Assembly (NCBI RefSeq): GCF_024722015.1
Contig: NZ_JANQBD010000005.1
Span: forward strand, 248,001-312,000
Length of the DNA stretch: 64,000 bases
DNA from: Paenibacillus radicis (ex Xue et al. 2023)
GTDB taxonomy: Bacteria > Bacillota > Bacilli > Paenibacillales > NBRC-103111
Direction of reading: 5' to 3'
The translations under genes and the position numbers were made by a program. Shown one piece after another: positions 32,615-41,551 of this stretch. Within the stretch, counting starts at the first letter, position 1. Every line of letters starts with the position of its first letter. The notes under the pieces are model-generated. The model searched no databases, was not told the origin of the DNA, and saw only the letters and a program-made list of their open reading frames with translations.

Positions 32615-34015
32615 ATGACTGTAAGAAAAATGGTAATCGCCGGAACAGGCAGCGGTGTTGGTAAAACTACGCTGACCATCGGGCTGATGGCAGCGCTTCG
32701 CAGTATGGGTCATCAGGTGCAGGGCTTCAAATGCGGGCCCGATTATATCGACCCGACTTACCATACTGCGGTTACCGGCCGCATCTCACGCAATCTCGAC
32801 AGCTATATGCTGTCTCACGATATAGTAAAAGAGCTGTACACGAGAGCCAGCCTTGATGCAGATATTTCGATAATTGAAGGCGTTATGGGCTTCTATGATG
32901 GTAAAAATCCGAAAACCAATGAAGGCAGTACGGCGGAAATCAGCATGCAGCTGGAGGCTCCTGTGCTGCTGGTGGTCAACTGCCAGAGCATGGCGCGGAG
33001 CGCCGCTGCTATTGTCAAAGGGTTCCAGGTACTGGAACCCCGCGCACGTATCGTTGGCGTCATAGCCAACCGATGCGGAAGTGAAAGCCACTTCCGCATC
33101 GTCCGCGACGCCATAGAGCAGGAATGTGGAATCCCTGTAGTGGGATTCCTGCTGCGCAATGACGACATCCAGATGCCCGAGCGGCATCTGGGTCTTGTCC
33201 CATCGGTGGAACGCGGAGAGCTGCAGCCGTTCTTTGATCGGCTGTCTGCGCTTATCACCGCTACTATCGATGTGCAGCGAATCTGGGAGCTGGCGGAATC
33301 CCCAGCCGTTAGTCTGCCTGATGTAGATGCAGGCAGCTCCAGCTTGTTCCGTCATCGGGGCAGTCAGGCAATCAAGATTGCCATAGCGAAAGATTCAGCT
33401 TTCAATTTCTATTATCAAGAAAATATTGAATTGTTGGAAGCGTACGGCGCTGAATGTGTCTTTTTCTCTCCATTAGCCGGAGAATCACTGCCCGAAGGCG
33501 TTCATGGCCTATACTTAGGCGGCGGCTTTCCTGAGGAATTTGCTGATCGTTTAACAGCAGATGAAACCGTCAAGGAGTCGATCCGCAGCGCAATCCAGCG
33601 AGGGCTTCCAACACTAGCCGAATGCGGCGGCTTCATGTACCTCACGGAAGCTATCGAGGACACCAAGGGTCAGAGCTTCCCCATGCTGGGAATTGTCCCT
33701 GGCTTTGTGCGAATGCAGTCCAAATTAGCGGCACTTGGATATCGTGATATCACCGGCACGGAAGGAAACTTCCTGCTGGGGCCAGCAGATAAAGCAAAAG
33801 GGCATGAGTTTCACTACTCCACTTATCATCCGCTGCCAAATACCGAGAATCCATATGCCTATGAGACTAAGGGAATGCGTGGAGCTAAGCAGGAAGGCTA
33901 CCGCAATGAACAAGGCAATCTTATAGCGGGCTATACGCATATTCATTTTGCCTCGGAGCCTGAGCTGGTGCAGCGATGGGTTACTAAATGTCTGGACTAC
34001 AAAGCGAATCGTTAA
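32615..34015 (+). CDS. cbiA: Cobyrinate a,c-diamide synthase
   Basis: CbiA of 466 residues that amidates the a and c carboxylates with glutamine and ATP. The P-loop is VIAGTGSGVGKTTLTIGLM, the DRTB domain follows (IIEGVMGFYDG), and the C-terminal class I glutaminase has its Cys in LAECGGFMYL, plus GLYLGGGFPEEFA. The gene has AAGGAG before the ATG and lies 74 bases after cbiG. Between 33020 and 33336 its coding sequence contains five perfect inverted repeats with 7-13-bp stems, which the protein sequence does not require. Confidence 0.96.
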   Translation: MTVRKMVIAGTGSGVGKTTLTIGLMAALRSMGHQVQGFKCGPDYIDPTYHTAVTGRISRNLDSYMLSHDIVKELYTRASLDADISIIEGVMGFYDGKNPKTNEGSTAEISMQLEAPVLLVVNCQSMARSAAAIVKGFQVLEPRARIVGVIANRCGSESHFRIVRDAIEQECGIPVVGFLLRNDDIQMPERHLGLVPSVERGELQPFFDRLSALITATIDVQRIWELAESPAVSLPDVDAGSSSLFRHRGSQAIKIAIAKDSAFNFYYQENIELLEAYGAECVFFSPLAGESLPEGVHGLYLGGGFPEEFADRLTADETVKESIRSAIQRGLPTLAECGGFMYLTEAIEDTKGQSFPMLGIVPGFVRMQSKLAALGYRDITGTEGNFLLGPADKAKGHEFHYSTYHPLPNTENPYAYETKGMRGAKQEGYRNEQGNLIAGYTHIHFASEPELVQRWVTKCLDYKANR

Positions 34016-34044
34016 ATCTTTTATACAAAAAGGAGTTATAGCCC

Positions 34045-34602
34045 ATGTCTGTTATAAAAATTTTGCAGCAGCGCAGAGCTGTCAGAAATGTTCAGCCGGT
34101 TGAAGTAGAAGAGGAGAAAATTCATGCTCTTCTTGAAGCGGCTACACTTGCGCCGAACGATCGACTTCGTGAGCCTTGGCATTTTTATATCATCCGTGGA
34201 GATTCGAAGCTTCGTTACGAAGCTCTGGCATTACAATATTTGGAGGAACGTTTCCCTACAAAACCGAATCTGGTGAAGGAATCGTTGAAGGTGTTAACGG
34301 CTACGCCTTTGGTTATTGTGGTTACCTCGGATGTTATTCCGAATGACAGTGCCTCATCCAAGGATAATGAGTATGCCACAGCTTGTGCGATTCATTCGAT
34401 GTGGCTCGCTGCAGGAGAGCTGGGGCTTGGGCTCGTATGGAGAACCCGTGGAATAGGTCTTGTTCATGATGAACGTATGCATCAGTTTATCGGCTCGCCT
34501 GAAAATAAGCAGGTAGTGGGTACTCTGTTTATCGGCTATCCGGCTGATGAAGCAGCAGCCACTGCCAGAACACCTCATCGTGATAAAATGACTTTTTTAT
34601 AA
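34045..34602 (+). CDS. Nitroreductase-family flavoprotein at the end of the cobalamin operon
   Basis: FMN-dependent nitroreductase-like protein of 185 residues. RRAVRNVQPVEVEEEKIHAL is the family's N-terminal FMN motif, followed by LAPNDRLREPWHF and the C-terminal VVGTLFIGYPADEAA. AAAAAGGAG precedes the ATG and the cbiA stop is 30 bases away. The location suggests a flavin reductase acting on a corrinoid, for example Co(II) to Co(I) before adenosylation, or a BluB-like role; neither is shown by the sequence, and the protein lacks recognisable BluB-specific features. Confidence 0.82.
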   Translation: MSVIKILQQRRAVRNVQPVEVEEEKIHALLEAATLAPNDRLREPWHFYIIRGDSKLRYEALALQYLEERFPTKPNLVKESLKVLTATPLVIVVTSDVIPNDSASSKDNEYATACAIHSMWLAAGELGLGLVWRTRGIGLVHDERMHQFIGSPENKQVVGTLFIGYPADEAAATARTPHRDKMTFL

Positions 34603-34606
34603 TATT

Positions 34607-34703
34607 AAAGTATAAGTTTGAACCGGAGGTTCACCTTTCTAATATTGCAAGAAAAGCAACCGATAAGACACGAATGTATCTTCTTCAAGAGAGCTTCGAA
34701 TAA
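34607..34703 (+). repeat. Dispersed 97-bp coding-like repeat, copy 2
   Basis: Second copy of the element at 13697-13790. Translated from 34608 it reads KYKFEPEVHLSNIARKATDK then TRMYLLQESFE and TAA. Several differences from copy 1 are synonymous (TTC/TTT, CTC/CTT twice) and the only indel is one codon. It follows the nitroreductase stop by 4 bases. Confidence 0.75.
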
Positions 34704-34736
34704 AAGCTTTTCTTATAATACTTCCAATCGATCCAG

Positions 34737-34772
34737 AAAGAGGAGCAGGCAAGAAACCTGTCCCTCTTTTTT
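34737..34772 (+). terminator. Terminator of the cobalamin operon
   Basis: AAAGAGGAGCAGG pairs with CCTGTCCCTCTTTTTT (one mismatch) over a CAAGAAA loop. It lies just before the convergent histidine kinase stop. Confidence 0.85.
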
Positions 34773-34793
34773 CTATTGTGCTCCCCTTCAGCA

Positions 34794-37052
34794 TTACAGC
34801 GGCAAGCGAATCTCCACGCAGGTTCCCTTCCCAAGCTCGCTTTGAATCAGGAGACTCCCCTTATGATTGGCAATAATACGTTGACTAACCATGAGTCCCA
34901 GGCCATTGCCGGATTCTTTATTTGTAAAGAAGGGCTCGCCCAGCCGTGGAAGATCTTCCTCTGAGATGCCGTGGCCTTGATCGATGATACGGACAATAAT
35001 GCTGCCCTCAGGGTTGTATTCGATATGAATGAGGAGTTTTCCACCATCCGGCATGGCTTCCATACCATTCTTAAGCACATTCACAAAAACTTGCTTTAAC
35101 TGATTGGGCTCACAGAAGATATTGGGAATGTCCTCCTCTACTTGCATTTCGATTTGTACATTATTCATATTGGCTTGTGAATCCAGCAAAAGAACAATAT
35201 CTCGTAAGATAGCCTGAACATCGCCCAGCTCAAACAAGCTGGCTTGAGGCTTGGACAAAACTAAAAACTCGCTGACAATAAAATTAATTCGATCCAGCTC
35301 CGACAGCATAATATCGAGATGGCTGGTCGCGAGCGGCCCTCTGTTTTTTTGCAGCTGGACGAAACCTCTTATCGTCGTTAACGGGTTGCGAATCTCGTGG
35401 GCAACACCGGCCGCGAGCTGGCCGACAACGGAAAGCTTTTCTGATTTGCGCAGCAGCTCTTCTGTTTGTTTACGCAAAGTAATGTTTCTTGAGATCGAAG
35501 CAATGGCAACAATGTCCCCTTGTCCATTACGGATCGGAGATATGGTGGTGCTGACATCGATATATCTTCCGTCTTTCGTGCTGCGAACCGTTTCGTAATC
35601 CGCGATGGGTTCACCTAGCAGGATGGATTGACGTATGCGTTCGAACTCATGTTCATAGCTTGGGGGGATATGCTCGATTTGTTTGCCAACGGTGTCCTCC
35701 TCGCTCCAACCGAATATCGTCTCGAACGCTTTGTTAGTTAGTAGCACATTCCCTTGTAAATCCATCACGTGAATGGCATCTGAGGTGTGGTTGACGAACG
35801 ATTCCAGATACTCTTTGGTCTCCTGCAGCTCTATGGCTGTATCCTTTAACTGTTGGGTATACGTGCTTAAATTAGTGGACATCGTGTTAATCTTTGAAGC
35901 CAGCTGACCTAGCTCATCATCGCTGTGAACCGTCATTTGGGTACCGAAATTACCTGAGGACACTTCCGTCACCTTGCGGATGATTTGATTTAAGGACCGC
36001 AGCATAAAGCCTGCTATGAAGTAACTTGCTACCATAGTAATTAGAATAAGCCCCACAGAAATACTGATATGCAGCAGCAGTTGTTTATCCAGTACATGGG
36101 TGATAGCCCCTTGGTCAAATGTGATTCCAATAACGTAGGGCTTGATTCCGTTTATAGGAATAAAGCTTTTGATAACCTGTCTGTTGTTAATAGTCTCATT
36201 GATTGTAAATATGCTGCCGGATTGCGTAGCTTGCTTGATTTGATTGAGATCATTTTCATGTTGGAAGGTGTATTGTCCGAATATAACATCGCGAACATCC
36301 AGATTGTAGACAGGGATACCGTTTTTAATTTTAATAATAGGTTTTTGGCCAAAAAATTGCGGATCGAACCCGGTAATCTCCAGAATATTGCTGTTATCCT
36401 GAAGCATGGTATGCAAAAAAGCATCTGTCCCAAAGCTCTTCTCGAATTGCAGGAGCATTTGAGCATTTAAATAGGGATTAATCATATAATTCGTAGTTCC
36501 ATCGTAATAGTAGCCCCACTTATTTATAACGGAAGGATCGGTAGTAGCAAAGTTAATGGGGCCTGACCAGTAATGTGGCAGTTTTTGACCATAAGGAATT
36601 GAGACGTTCCCTTCAGTAAAGAGCTGCCCAAAAGCTGTATACCAGTAATCCCAGGTTTTGGAGCTGATGTTGACTTCCTTTGGATTGGATGATTTAAGAG
36701 CCAGTATATCGTTGTCAAGCTGCTTCCAGAGAGTAATATGATCGATCCCCAAGGCTTGGCTAAGTTGAACCAGCTGGTCGTTGGTCACCTTGTTAATATC
36801 CGGGTCTAATTTGTTCTGCGCCGCAATCGCTGCCATCCGAAGTTTATCTCCGACCATATCTTCAAGAAGTTGCTTCCCTTTCTGAGAAACCTCTATTTTG
36901 GCTCCAATTTGCTTGGCAATGGCGGCCATTTGACGCTCTGCATTGGCTTGCAGCTCAGTGCGGGAGGAGTAGTAATAAATAGATATATTTAAAGATAATA
37001 TAATAGCTACGATGAAGGAGATCCACAAAGATAGTTTCGTTTTGATAGACAC
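34794..37052 (-). CDS. Orphan PAS sensor histidine kinase, sporulation-kinase-like
   Basis: Membrane kinase of about 752 residues. TM1 is at about 6-28, an extracellular sensor follows to TM2 (about 330-347, ISVGLILITMVASYFIAG), then HAMP (DELGQLASKI near 382), PAS (about 425-540), HisKA with the phospho-His in VAHEIRNPLTTIRGF (near 550), and HATPase with GNGLGLMVSQRIIANHKG. The start is the GTG at 37052, because AGGGGAG lies about 9 bases before it; the frame extends 10 codons further. No response regulator is adjacent, and the HisKA type resembles KinB/KinE, so Spo0F phosphorylation is a reasonable inference. Confidence 0.87.
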   Translation of the reverse strand: MSIKTKLSLWISFIVAIILSLNISIYYYSSRTELQANAERQMAAIAKQIGAKIEVSQKGKQLLEDMVGDKLRMAAIAAQNKLDPDINKVTNDQLVQLSQALGIDHITLWKQLDNDILALKSSNPKEVNISSKTWDYWYTAFGQLFTEGNVSIPYGQKLPHYWSGPINFATTDPSVINKWGYYYDGTTNYMINPYLNAQMLLQFEKSFGTDAFLHTMLQDNSNILEITGFDPQFFGQKPIIKIKNGIPVYNLDVRDVIFGQYTFQHENDLNQIKQATQSGSIFTINETINNRQVIKSFIPINGIKPYVIGITFDQGAITHVLDKQLLLHISISVGLILITMVASYFIAGFMLRSLNQIIRKVTEVSSGNFGTQMTVHSDDELGQLASKINTMSTNLSTYTQQLKDTAIELQETKEYLESFVNHTSDAIHVMDLQGNVLLTNKAFETIFGWSEEDTVGKQIEHIPPSYEHEFERIRQSILLGEPIADYETVRSTKDGRYIDVSTTISPIRNGQGDIVAIASISRNITLRKQTEELLRKSEKLSVVGQLAAGVAHEIRNPLTTIRGFVQLQKNRGPLATSHLDIMLSELDRINFIVSEFLVLSKPQASLFELGDVQAILRDIVLLLDSQANMNNVQIEMQVEEDIPNIFCEPNQLKQVFVNVLKNGMEAMPDGGKLLIHIEYNPEGSIIVRIIDQGHGISEEDLPRLGEPFFTNKESGNGLGLMVSQRIIANHKGSLLIQSELGKGTCVEIRLPL

Positions 37053-38171
37053 AAGATGACACTCCCCTAAGCTGTATGGCACGGCAATGATTTTAGCGAA
37101 AATTGTCGAAGATAATAAGATGATAGCATGCTTGGTAGGGTTTTACCATTAGGTATTGACTTGTTAAATATTCGCAAAATTTCATCTTTATTTCGGAATA
37201 AGACATTTACTAAATTGCTGGAAATATAAAAGTAACAATTTGTTCTTGAGAAAAGTATGGAGAAAGAGAAAAAACGTTATTTTTGCAGGCTCAAAACCTA
37301 AAATCAGCGCTTGACGGAGTTATTAGATTTCAGATCTATATCCTGCTCTATATCCAGCTCAGCCCTAGACAAAACCTTAAGAACAACGACTACTGTCAGC
37401 GCTTAAGACATAATTCGAAATAAGTTATTCCTGTCCAAAAAACTGCGTTTATACAGCCTTTTTGGTCTTTTATCGGTAGTATTCTTGAATTCATGTAAAA
37501 AGTACATCTTTTTTATCATTCTTGGCTGAACCCGGCCGTTTTCTATGAAAGTTGCTGTATTTTTGCAGGTATTCCCTCGATAGCTAATTTCAATAGAAAA
37601 TAACTGTATTTTTGCATGATTTTGTTCGAGCTGTCGGTGGAGGTGGTGCACTGATTTTGAAGTTGAGCCTATTTAGATGGTTTTTTTTCTACAATGCGGA
37701 CTGGTATATTCGAATATGATGAATTTTACTGTGTACGGACAAGTCGAGTGAAGCATTAAAGAGTGCAATTCATATAGCCGAATGACGCACTTCTCAAGCA
37801 AACTACAGGATGCCGATACGGAGATCCACGGTATACCAAGATGTAGGTTTAATGTAATCCGATCTCCCGCCATGCAACGCCGCAACGCGCACGAATCCCG
37901 GGCGTGCGTTGCGGCGTTGCATGGCGGTCGGTCGAACTCCATGCGAAGCACATTTGACTATGGATCAGGTCGTATAGGTTTACCTGGCATACCATAAAGC
38001 GATTTCTGCCATTTTCTAAGATGGTGGGCTTACTATGTTTTTAGTTCTATCAAACTATTAGTATAAACGGAACTAGGTTTTGCGCTTGAGTCTGATTTGT
38101 TGGATAATGGAAAGGGTTGGATTGGCAATTGCCTAATAAGTTTCTGCAAATAACCTGTTGGAGGGATAATA
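37053..38171. other. 1.1 kb gene-free region with repeats
   Basis: No gene is supported. It holds three short TATTTTTGCA units (37276-37289, 37551-37570, 37601-37620), the 61-base hairpin of REP-like copy C (37867-37927), and AT-rich sequence. The last 130 bases include a GGCAATTGCC palindrome and the ribosome-binding site of the epimerase gene. Confidence 0.6.
37867..37942 (-). repeat. REP-like palindromic repeat, copy C, with a perfect 22-bp hairpin
   Basis: The arms 37867-37888 and 37906-37927 are perfectly complementary over 22 bp, beginning CCGCCATGCAACGCCGCAAC. On the minus strand the element reads GCATGGAGTTCGACCGACCG and then the same core as copies A and B. The stem is far stronger than in the other copies. 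Confidence 0.85.
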
Positions 38172-39182
38172 ATGGAACAAGCTTCAGCCAAAGAAATATC
38201 TTTTTACGATGTACCTGCGATCGAATTAATCTCTGGAGGCTATCGAGCAGTTATCGTTCCTGAAATTGGGAGCAATATGGTGGAATTGAGCCGACCGGAA
38301 GAGAACTTAAGCTTTTTACGTACACCGGAGAGCTCAGAGCAGCTGCGCACAGCAGGACAGCGGTATGGGATTCCGCCTTTATTTCCGCCTAACCGAATAG
38401 AGGGAGGAAAATTCTCAACTCCTTTGCGCGATTACGTGCTCCCATTGAACAGTTCGGATGGAAAGCATTTTATGCATGGCATTCTTCATAAAAGGGCTTG
38501 GGAAGTCAAAGAATATGGCGTTCGCGATGATGGAGCAGCCCGGATTGTTCTCTTTATGGATATGGGTAAACATGGAGAAATGTATGCTTATTTTCCTCAT
38601 GAATTTTCCTACGAGCTAACTTATATTTTGTCCGAAAGAGGGCTGGAGCAGCAGGTTCGCATTGAAAACTACGGTGAGGAGCCCATGCCGCTTGGAGTAG
38701 GCTTTCATACCGCTTTTCGGGTGCCTTTCCATGCGGAGGGACAAGAGAAGGATTATCGATTAAAGGTGTCGGTGGGCGAGGAGTGGGAGCTTACGCCGTT
38801 GTTTGTACCCACAGGAGCTCTGCTGCCGCTTGATGAACAGGATCAGCAGCTGCTTCTGGATGGCATTCAGCCAACAGGTAAGCCTTATGCGAAGCATTTG
38901 ACCAGCAAAGCTGTAGAGCGCAACGGAAAAAGCTTCCATGGTGCGGAACTCATGGATACTGAACGGAATATAAGCCTTGTGTATGAGGTGGACCAAGAGT
39001 TTAAGCATTGGACGATATGGAATGATGATGGACAAAGCCGATTTATTTGCCCTGAGCCGCAAACATGGGCTATCAATGCACCTAATGTGCTGCAATCGGA
39101 TGAAGCCACAGGATTTCAATTGCTCGTGCCAGGTGCAGTATGGACAGCAACATGCCGGATGTATACCGTAAGCGGGGAGTAA
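38172..39182 (+). CDS. Aldose 1-epimerase (mutarotase) family protein
   Basis: Cytoplasmic protein of 336 residues with a galactose-mutarotase-like beta-sandwich pattern. AVIVPEIGSNMVEL is the N-terminal family motif and YGIPPLFPPNRIEGGKF the substrate-site region; histidines in FMHGILHKRAWEV and GVGFHTAFRVPF fit the catalytic positions, and EPQTWAINAPNVL follows. GGAGGG precedes the ATG. It heads a run with an oxidoreductase and an MFS exporter, suggesting modification of a sugar. Confidence 0.82.
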   Translation: MEQASAKEISFYDVPAIELISGGYRAVIVPEIGSNMVELSRPEENLSFLRTPESSEQLRTAGQRYGIPPLFPPNRIEGGKFSTPLRDYVLPLNSSDGKHFMHGILHKRAWEVKEYGVRDDGAARIVLFMDMGKHGEMYAYFPHEFSYELTYILSERGLEQQVRIENYGEEPMPLGVGFHTAFRVPFHAEGQEKDYRLKVSVGEEWELTPLFVPTGALLPLDEQDQQLLLDGIQPTGKPYAKHLTSKAVERNGKSFHGAELMDTERNISLVYEVDQEFKHWTIWNDDGQSRFICPEPQTWAINAPNVLQSDEATGFQLLVPGAVWTATCRMYTVSGE

Positions 39183-39239
39183 TTATCAGCTTTAAAGCCA
39201 GCAAGCTATTATAAACTCGTATTAAGGGAGAGATATGCG

Positions 39240-40214
39240 ATGTCTTTAAAAATTGGTTTTGTTGGTACCGGCTCATTTACTCGTTTTCACTGTAATCTGC
39301 TTTCGAAGATGGAAGATGTCGAAGTGACAGCATTTTGTGGAACAAGCTTGGATAAGGCGGAGAAAGCTGCATCGTCATGGAATGGGGCCAAAGGCTACGA
39401 TTCACTCGCAACCATGCTGGACGCGCAAGCCTTGGATGCTGTATACATTTGTGTTCCGCCTATGGCTCATGGAGCAACCGAATTTGCTTTGATCGAGCGT
39501 GGAATTCCTTTTTTTGTTGAAAAACCGCTGGGTCTTGATATCGAGCTTCCTACGGAGATTTTGCACAGGATAAACGCACAAAAGCTGATTACATCCGTCG
39601 GTTATCATTTCCGTTATATGGATTCCACCAAACGCGCAGTAGAGCTTCTGGAGCAAAGAAAAACAGGTATGGCGCTTGGACATTGGATGGGCAGTATGCC
39701 TAAGGTAGGCTGGTGGCGGAAGCAGGATGGTTCTGGCGGACAATTCATCGAACAGACTTCCCATATTATTGATCTGATGCGTTACTTAATGGGCGATGTT
39801 GAGGAAGTATATGCAGCTTATGCGAATCGTGTAATGCATGAGGTGGAGGATGGAGTGACGGTTCCCGATGTAGGTACAGTTACGGTTAAGCTGGCTAGCG
39901 GGGCTGTTGCAACGATATCGAATACTTGCATTCTGCCAGGGGATGGACCGGTAGGGCTTCAAATATATACAGATCAAGGTTTGCTGGAAATTACCAGGGA
40001 TAGCATAAGGGAACTAGGTAAATCCTTCGTAATTGAGCACAAAAATGTTAATAATCCGTATGTTCGTGAGCACGAAGCATTTCTACATGCTGTTAGAACA
40101 GGAGACGGCTCAGGCATATTATCGCCTTATGCAGATTCAGTGAAAACGCAGGAGGTCGCATACGCGGCTACCCGCTCCGCGGCATCTGGTGCGCCGGTTC
40201 GAATCCGTAACTAA
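39240..40214 (+). CDS. Gfo/Idh/MocA-family oxidoreductase
   Basis: NAD(P)-dependent sugar dehydrogenase-like protein of 324 residues. The Rossmann motif is IGFVGTGSFTRFH, followed by DAVYICVPPMAHG, FVEKPLGLD (EKP motif) and VGYHFRYMDSTK. The substrate is not predictable. AAGGGAG precedes the ATG and the gene is 57 bases after the epimerase, probably the same transcript. Confidence 0.88.
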   Translation: MSLKIGFVGTGSFTRFHCNLLSKMEDVEVTAFCGTSLDKAEKAASSWNGAKGYDSLATMLDAQALDAVYICVPPMAHGATEFALIERGIPFFVEKPLGLDIELPTEILHRINAQKLITSVGYHFRYMDSTKRAVELLEQRKTGMALGHWMGSMPKVGWWRKQDGSGGQFIEQTSHIIDLMRYLMGDVEEVYAAYANRVMHEVEDGVTVPDVGTVTVKLASGAVATISNTCILPGDGPVGLQIYTDQGLLEITRDSIRELGKSFVIEHKNVNNPYVREHEAFLHAVRTGDGSGILSPYADSVKTQEVAYAATRSAASGAPVRIRN

Positions 40215-40301
40215 ATAGGTAAGTGCAGTAGTTGAGTGCGTGCGGAAGCAGTATCATGAGATTCAATATTGAAGTCAGCATAATGAAAGGATGATATAGC
40301 T

Positions 40302-41543
40302 ATGGCATCAACAACGCCGGGAGTGGCGGGATTGCTCCGCAACCGGTTTGTGCAGTCGATTTTACTGTCGGGACTTTTTTTGCAGATTGGAATATGGGTA
40401 CGAAACTTTGCTATTCTGCTCTTTGTAATGGATAAGACGAATGGGGATCCATTCGCAGTTTCTATGATTTCTGTGGCGGAATTTGCGCCGATTTTTATTT
40501 TTTCCTTTATTGGAGGCACATTTGCAGACCGGTGGAGACCTAAACGGACTATGATATGGTGTGATGTCCTTAGTGCGGTGTCGATTTTAGCTGTGCTGCT
40601 GACATTGTCCTTTGGCACTTGGAAAGCGGTGTTTTTTGCGACACTGGTTTCGGCTATTTTGTCGCAGTTTTCCCAGCCATCCGGTATGCGATTGTTTAAA
40701 ATTCACGTTCCGGGTGAACTGATGCAGCTGGGGATGTCGTTGTATCAGACGATGTTTGCCATCTTTATGGTACTCGGACCCATAATGGGAACGTTTGTGT
40801 ACCAACGGTATGGTATTGAAGTTGCAATTGGAATCATGGGAGTCGCTTTCATTTTATCAGCAGCCGTATTGATGTTTTTGCCGCCTGATAAAGAGCTTGA
40901 GGAAACGCAAAAGACAACTACGCTGTCCCAGGAAATGGCCGCTGGCTTCCACTATGTGTTATCCAAGAAAGCATTGAAAACGCTCGGCGGCTGCTTTATG
41001 GCAGCTGGGCTGGCACTTGGGCTGATTCAACCCCTTGGTGTTTTTCTGGTTACGGAACGATTAAGTTTGCCCAAGGAATATATTCAATGGTTAATGATGG
41101 CTAACGGCTTGGCAATGATAGCAGGCGGCGGCTTGACCATGGGCTTAACTAAAAAGTTAGCTCCACAAACGCTGCTGGCTATCGGAATGGTCGTCAGTGC
41201 AATCAGTATGATTGTGACTGGTTTATCCACTTCCTTGTGGCTGACATTGGGAGCGCAGTTTATCGGCGGATTTGTACTGCCTGCGATTCAGATTGGCATC
41301 AACACAATGATTTTGCAAAATACAGAGGAATCCTTTGTTGGCCGGGTCAACGGAATTTTAAGTCCGATGTTTATGGGGGCTATGGTCTTAACGATGAGTA
41401 TGGCCGGCTGGCTGAAAGGGGTATTCAATATTGTTATCATGTATGAAGCCGCGGCGGTTTTGTTCGTTATTGGGGCTCTGCTAATGATCCCGCTTTTCCG
41501 CATGAGCGGGATTCGGCCGGAGCTGGAGCAAGGAGAGGCTTAG
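40302..41543 (+). CDS. MFS transporter (DHA3/EntS-like exporter)
   Basis: Twelve-helix permease of 413 residues. RNRFVQSILLSGLFLQIGIW is the first span and GGTFADRWRPKRTMIWCDVLS the MFS signature after TM2. The overall pattern resembles DHA3-type drug or siderophore exporters. GAAAGGATG lies before the ATG. Substrate unknown; proximity to sugar enzymes may or may not be meaningful. Confidence 0.85.
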   Translation: MASTTPGVAGLLRNRFVQSILLSGLFLQIGIWVRNFAILLFVMDKTNGDPFAVSMISVAEFAPIFIFSFIGGTFADRWRPKRTMIWCDVLSAVSILAVLLTLSFGTWKAVFFATLVSAILSQFSQPSGMRLFKIHVPGELMQLGMSLYQTMFAIFMVLGPIMGTFVYQRYGIEVAIGIMGVAFILSAAVLMFLPPDKELEETQKTTTLSQEMAAGFHYVLSKKALKTLGGCFMAAGLALGLIQPLGVFLVTERLSLPKEYIQWLMMANGLAMIAGGGLTMGLTKKLAPQTLLAIGMVVSAISMIVTGLSTSLWLTLGAQFIGGFVLPAIQIGINTMILQNTEESFVGRVNGILSPMFMGAMVLTMSMAGWLKGVFNIVIMYEAAAVLFVIGALLMIPLFRMSGIRPELEQGEA

Positions 41544-41551
41544 CAGCTTGA

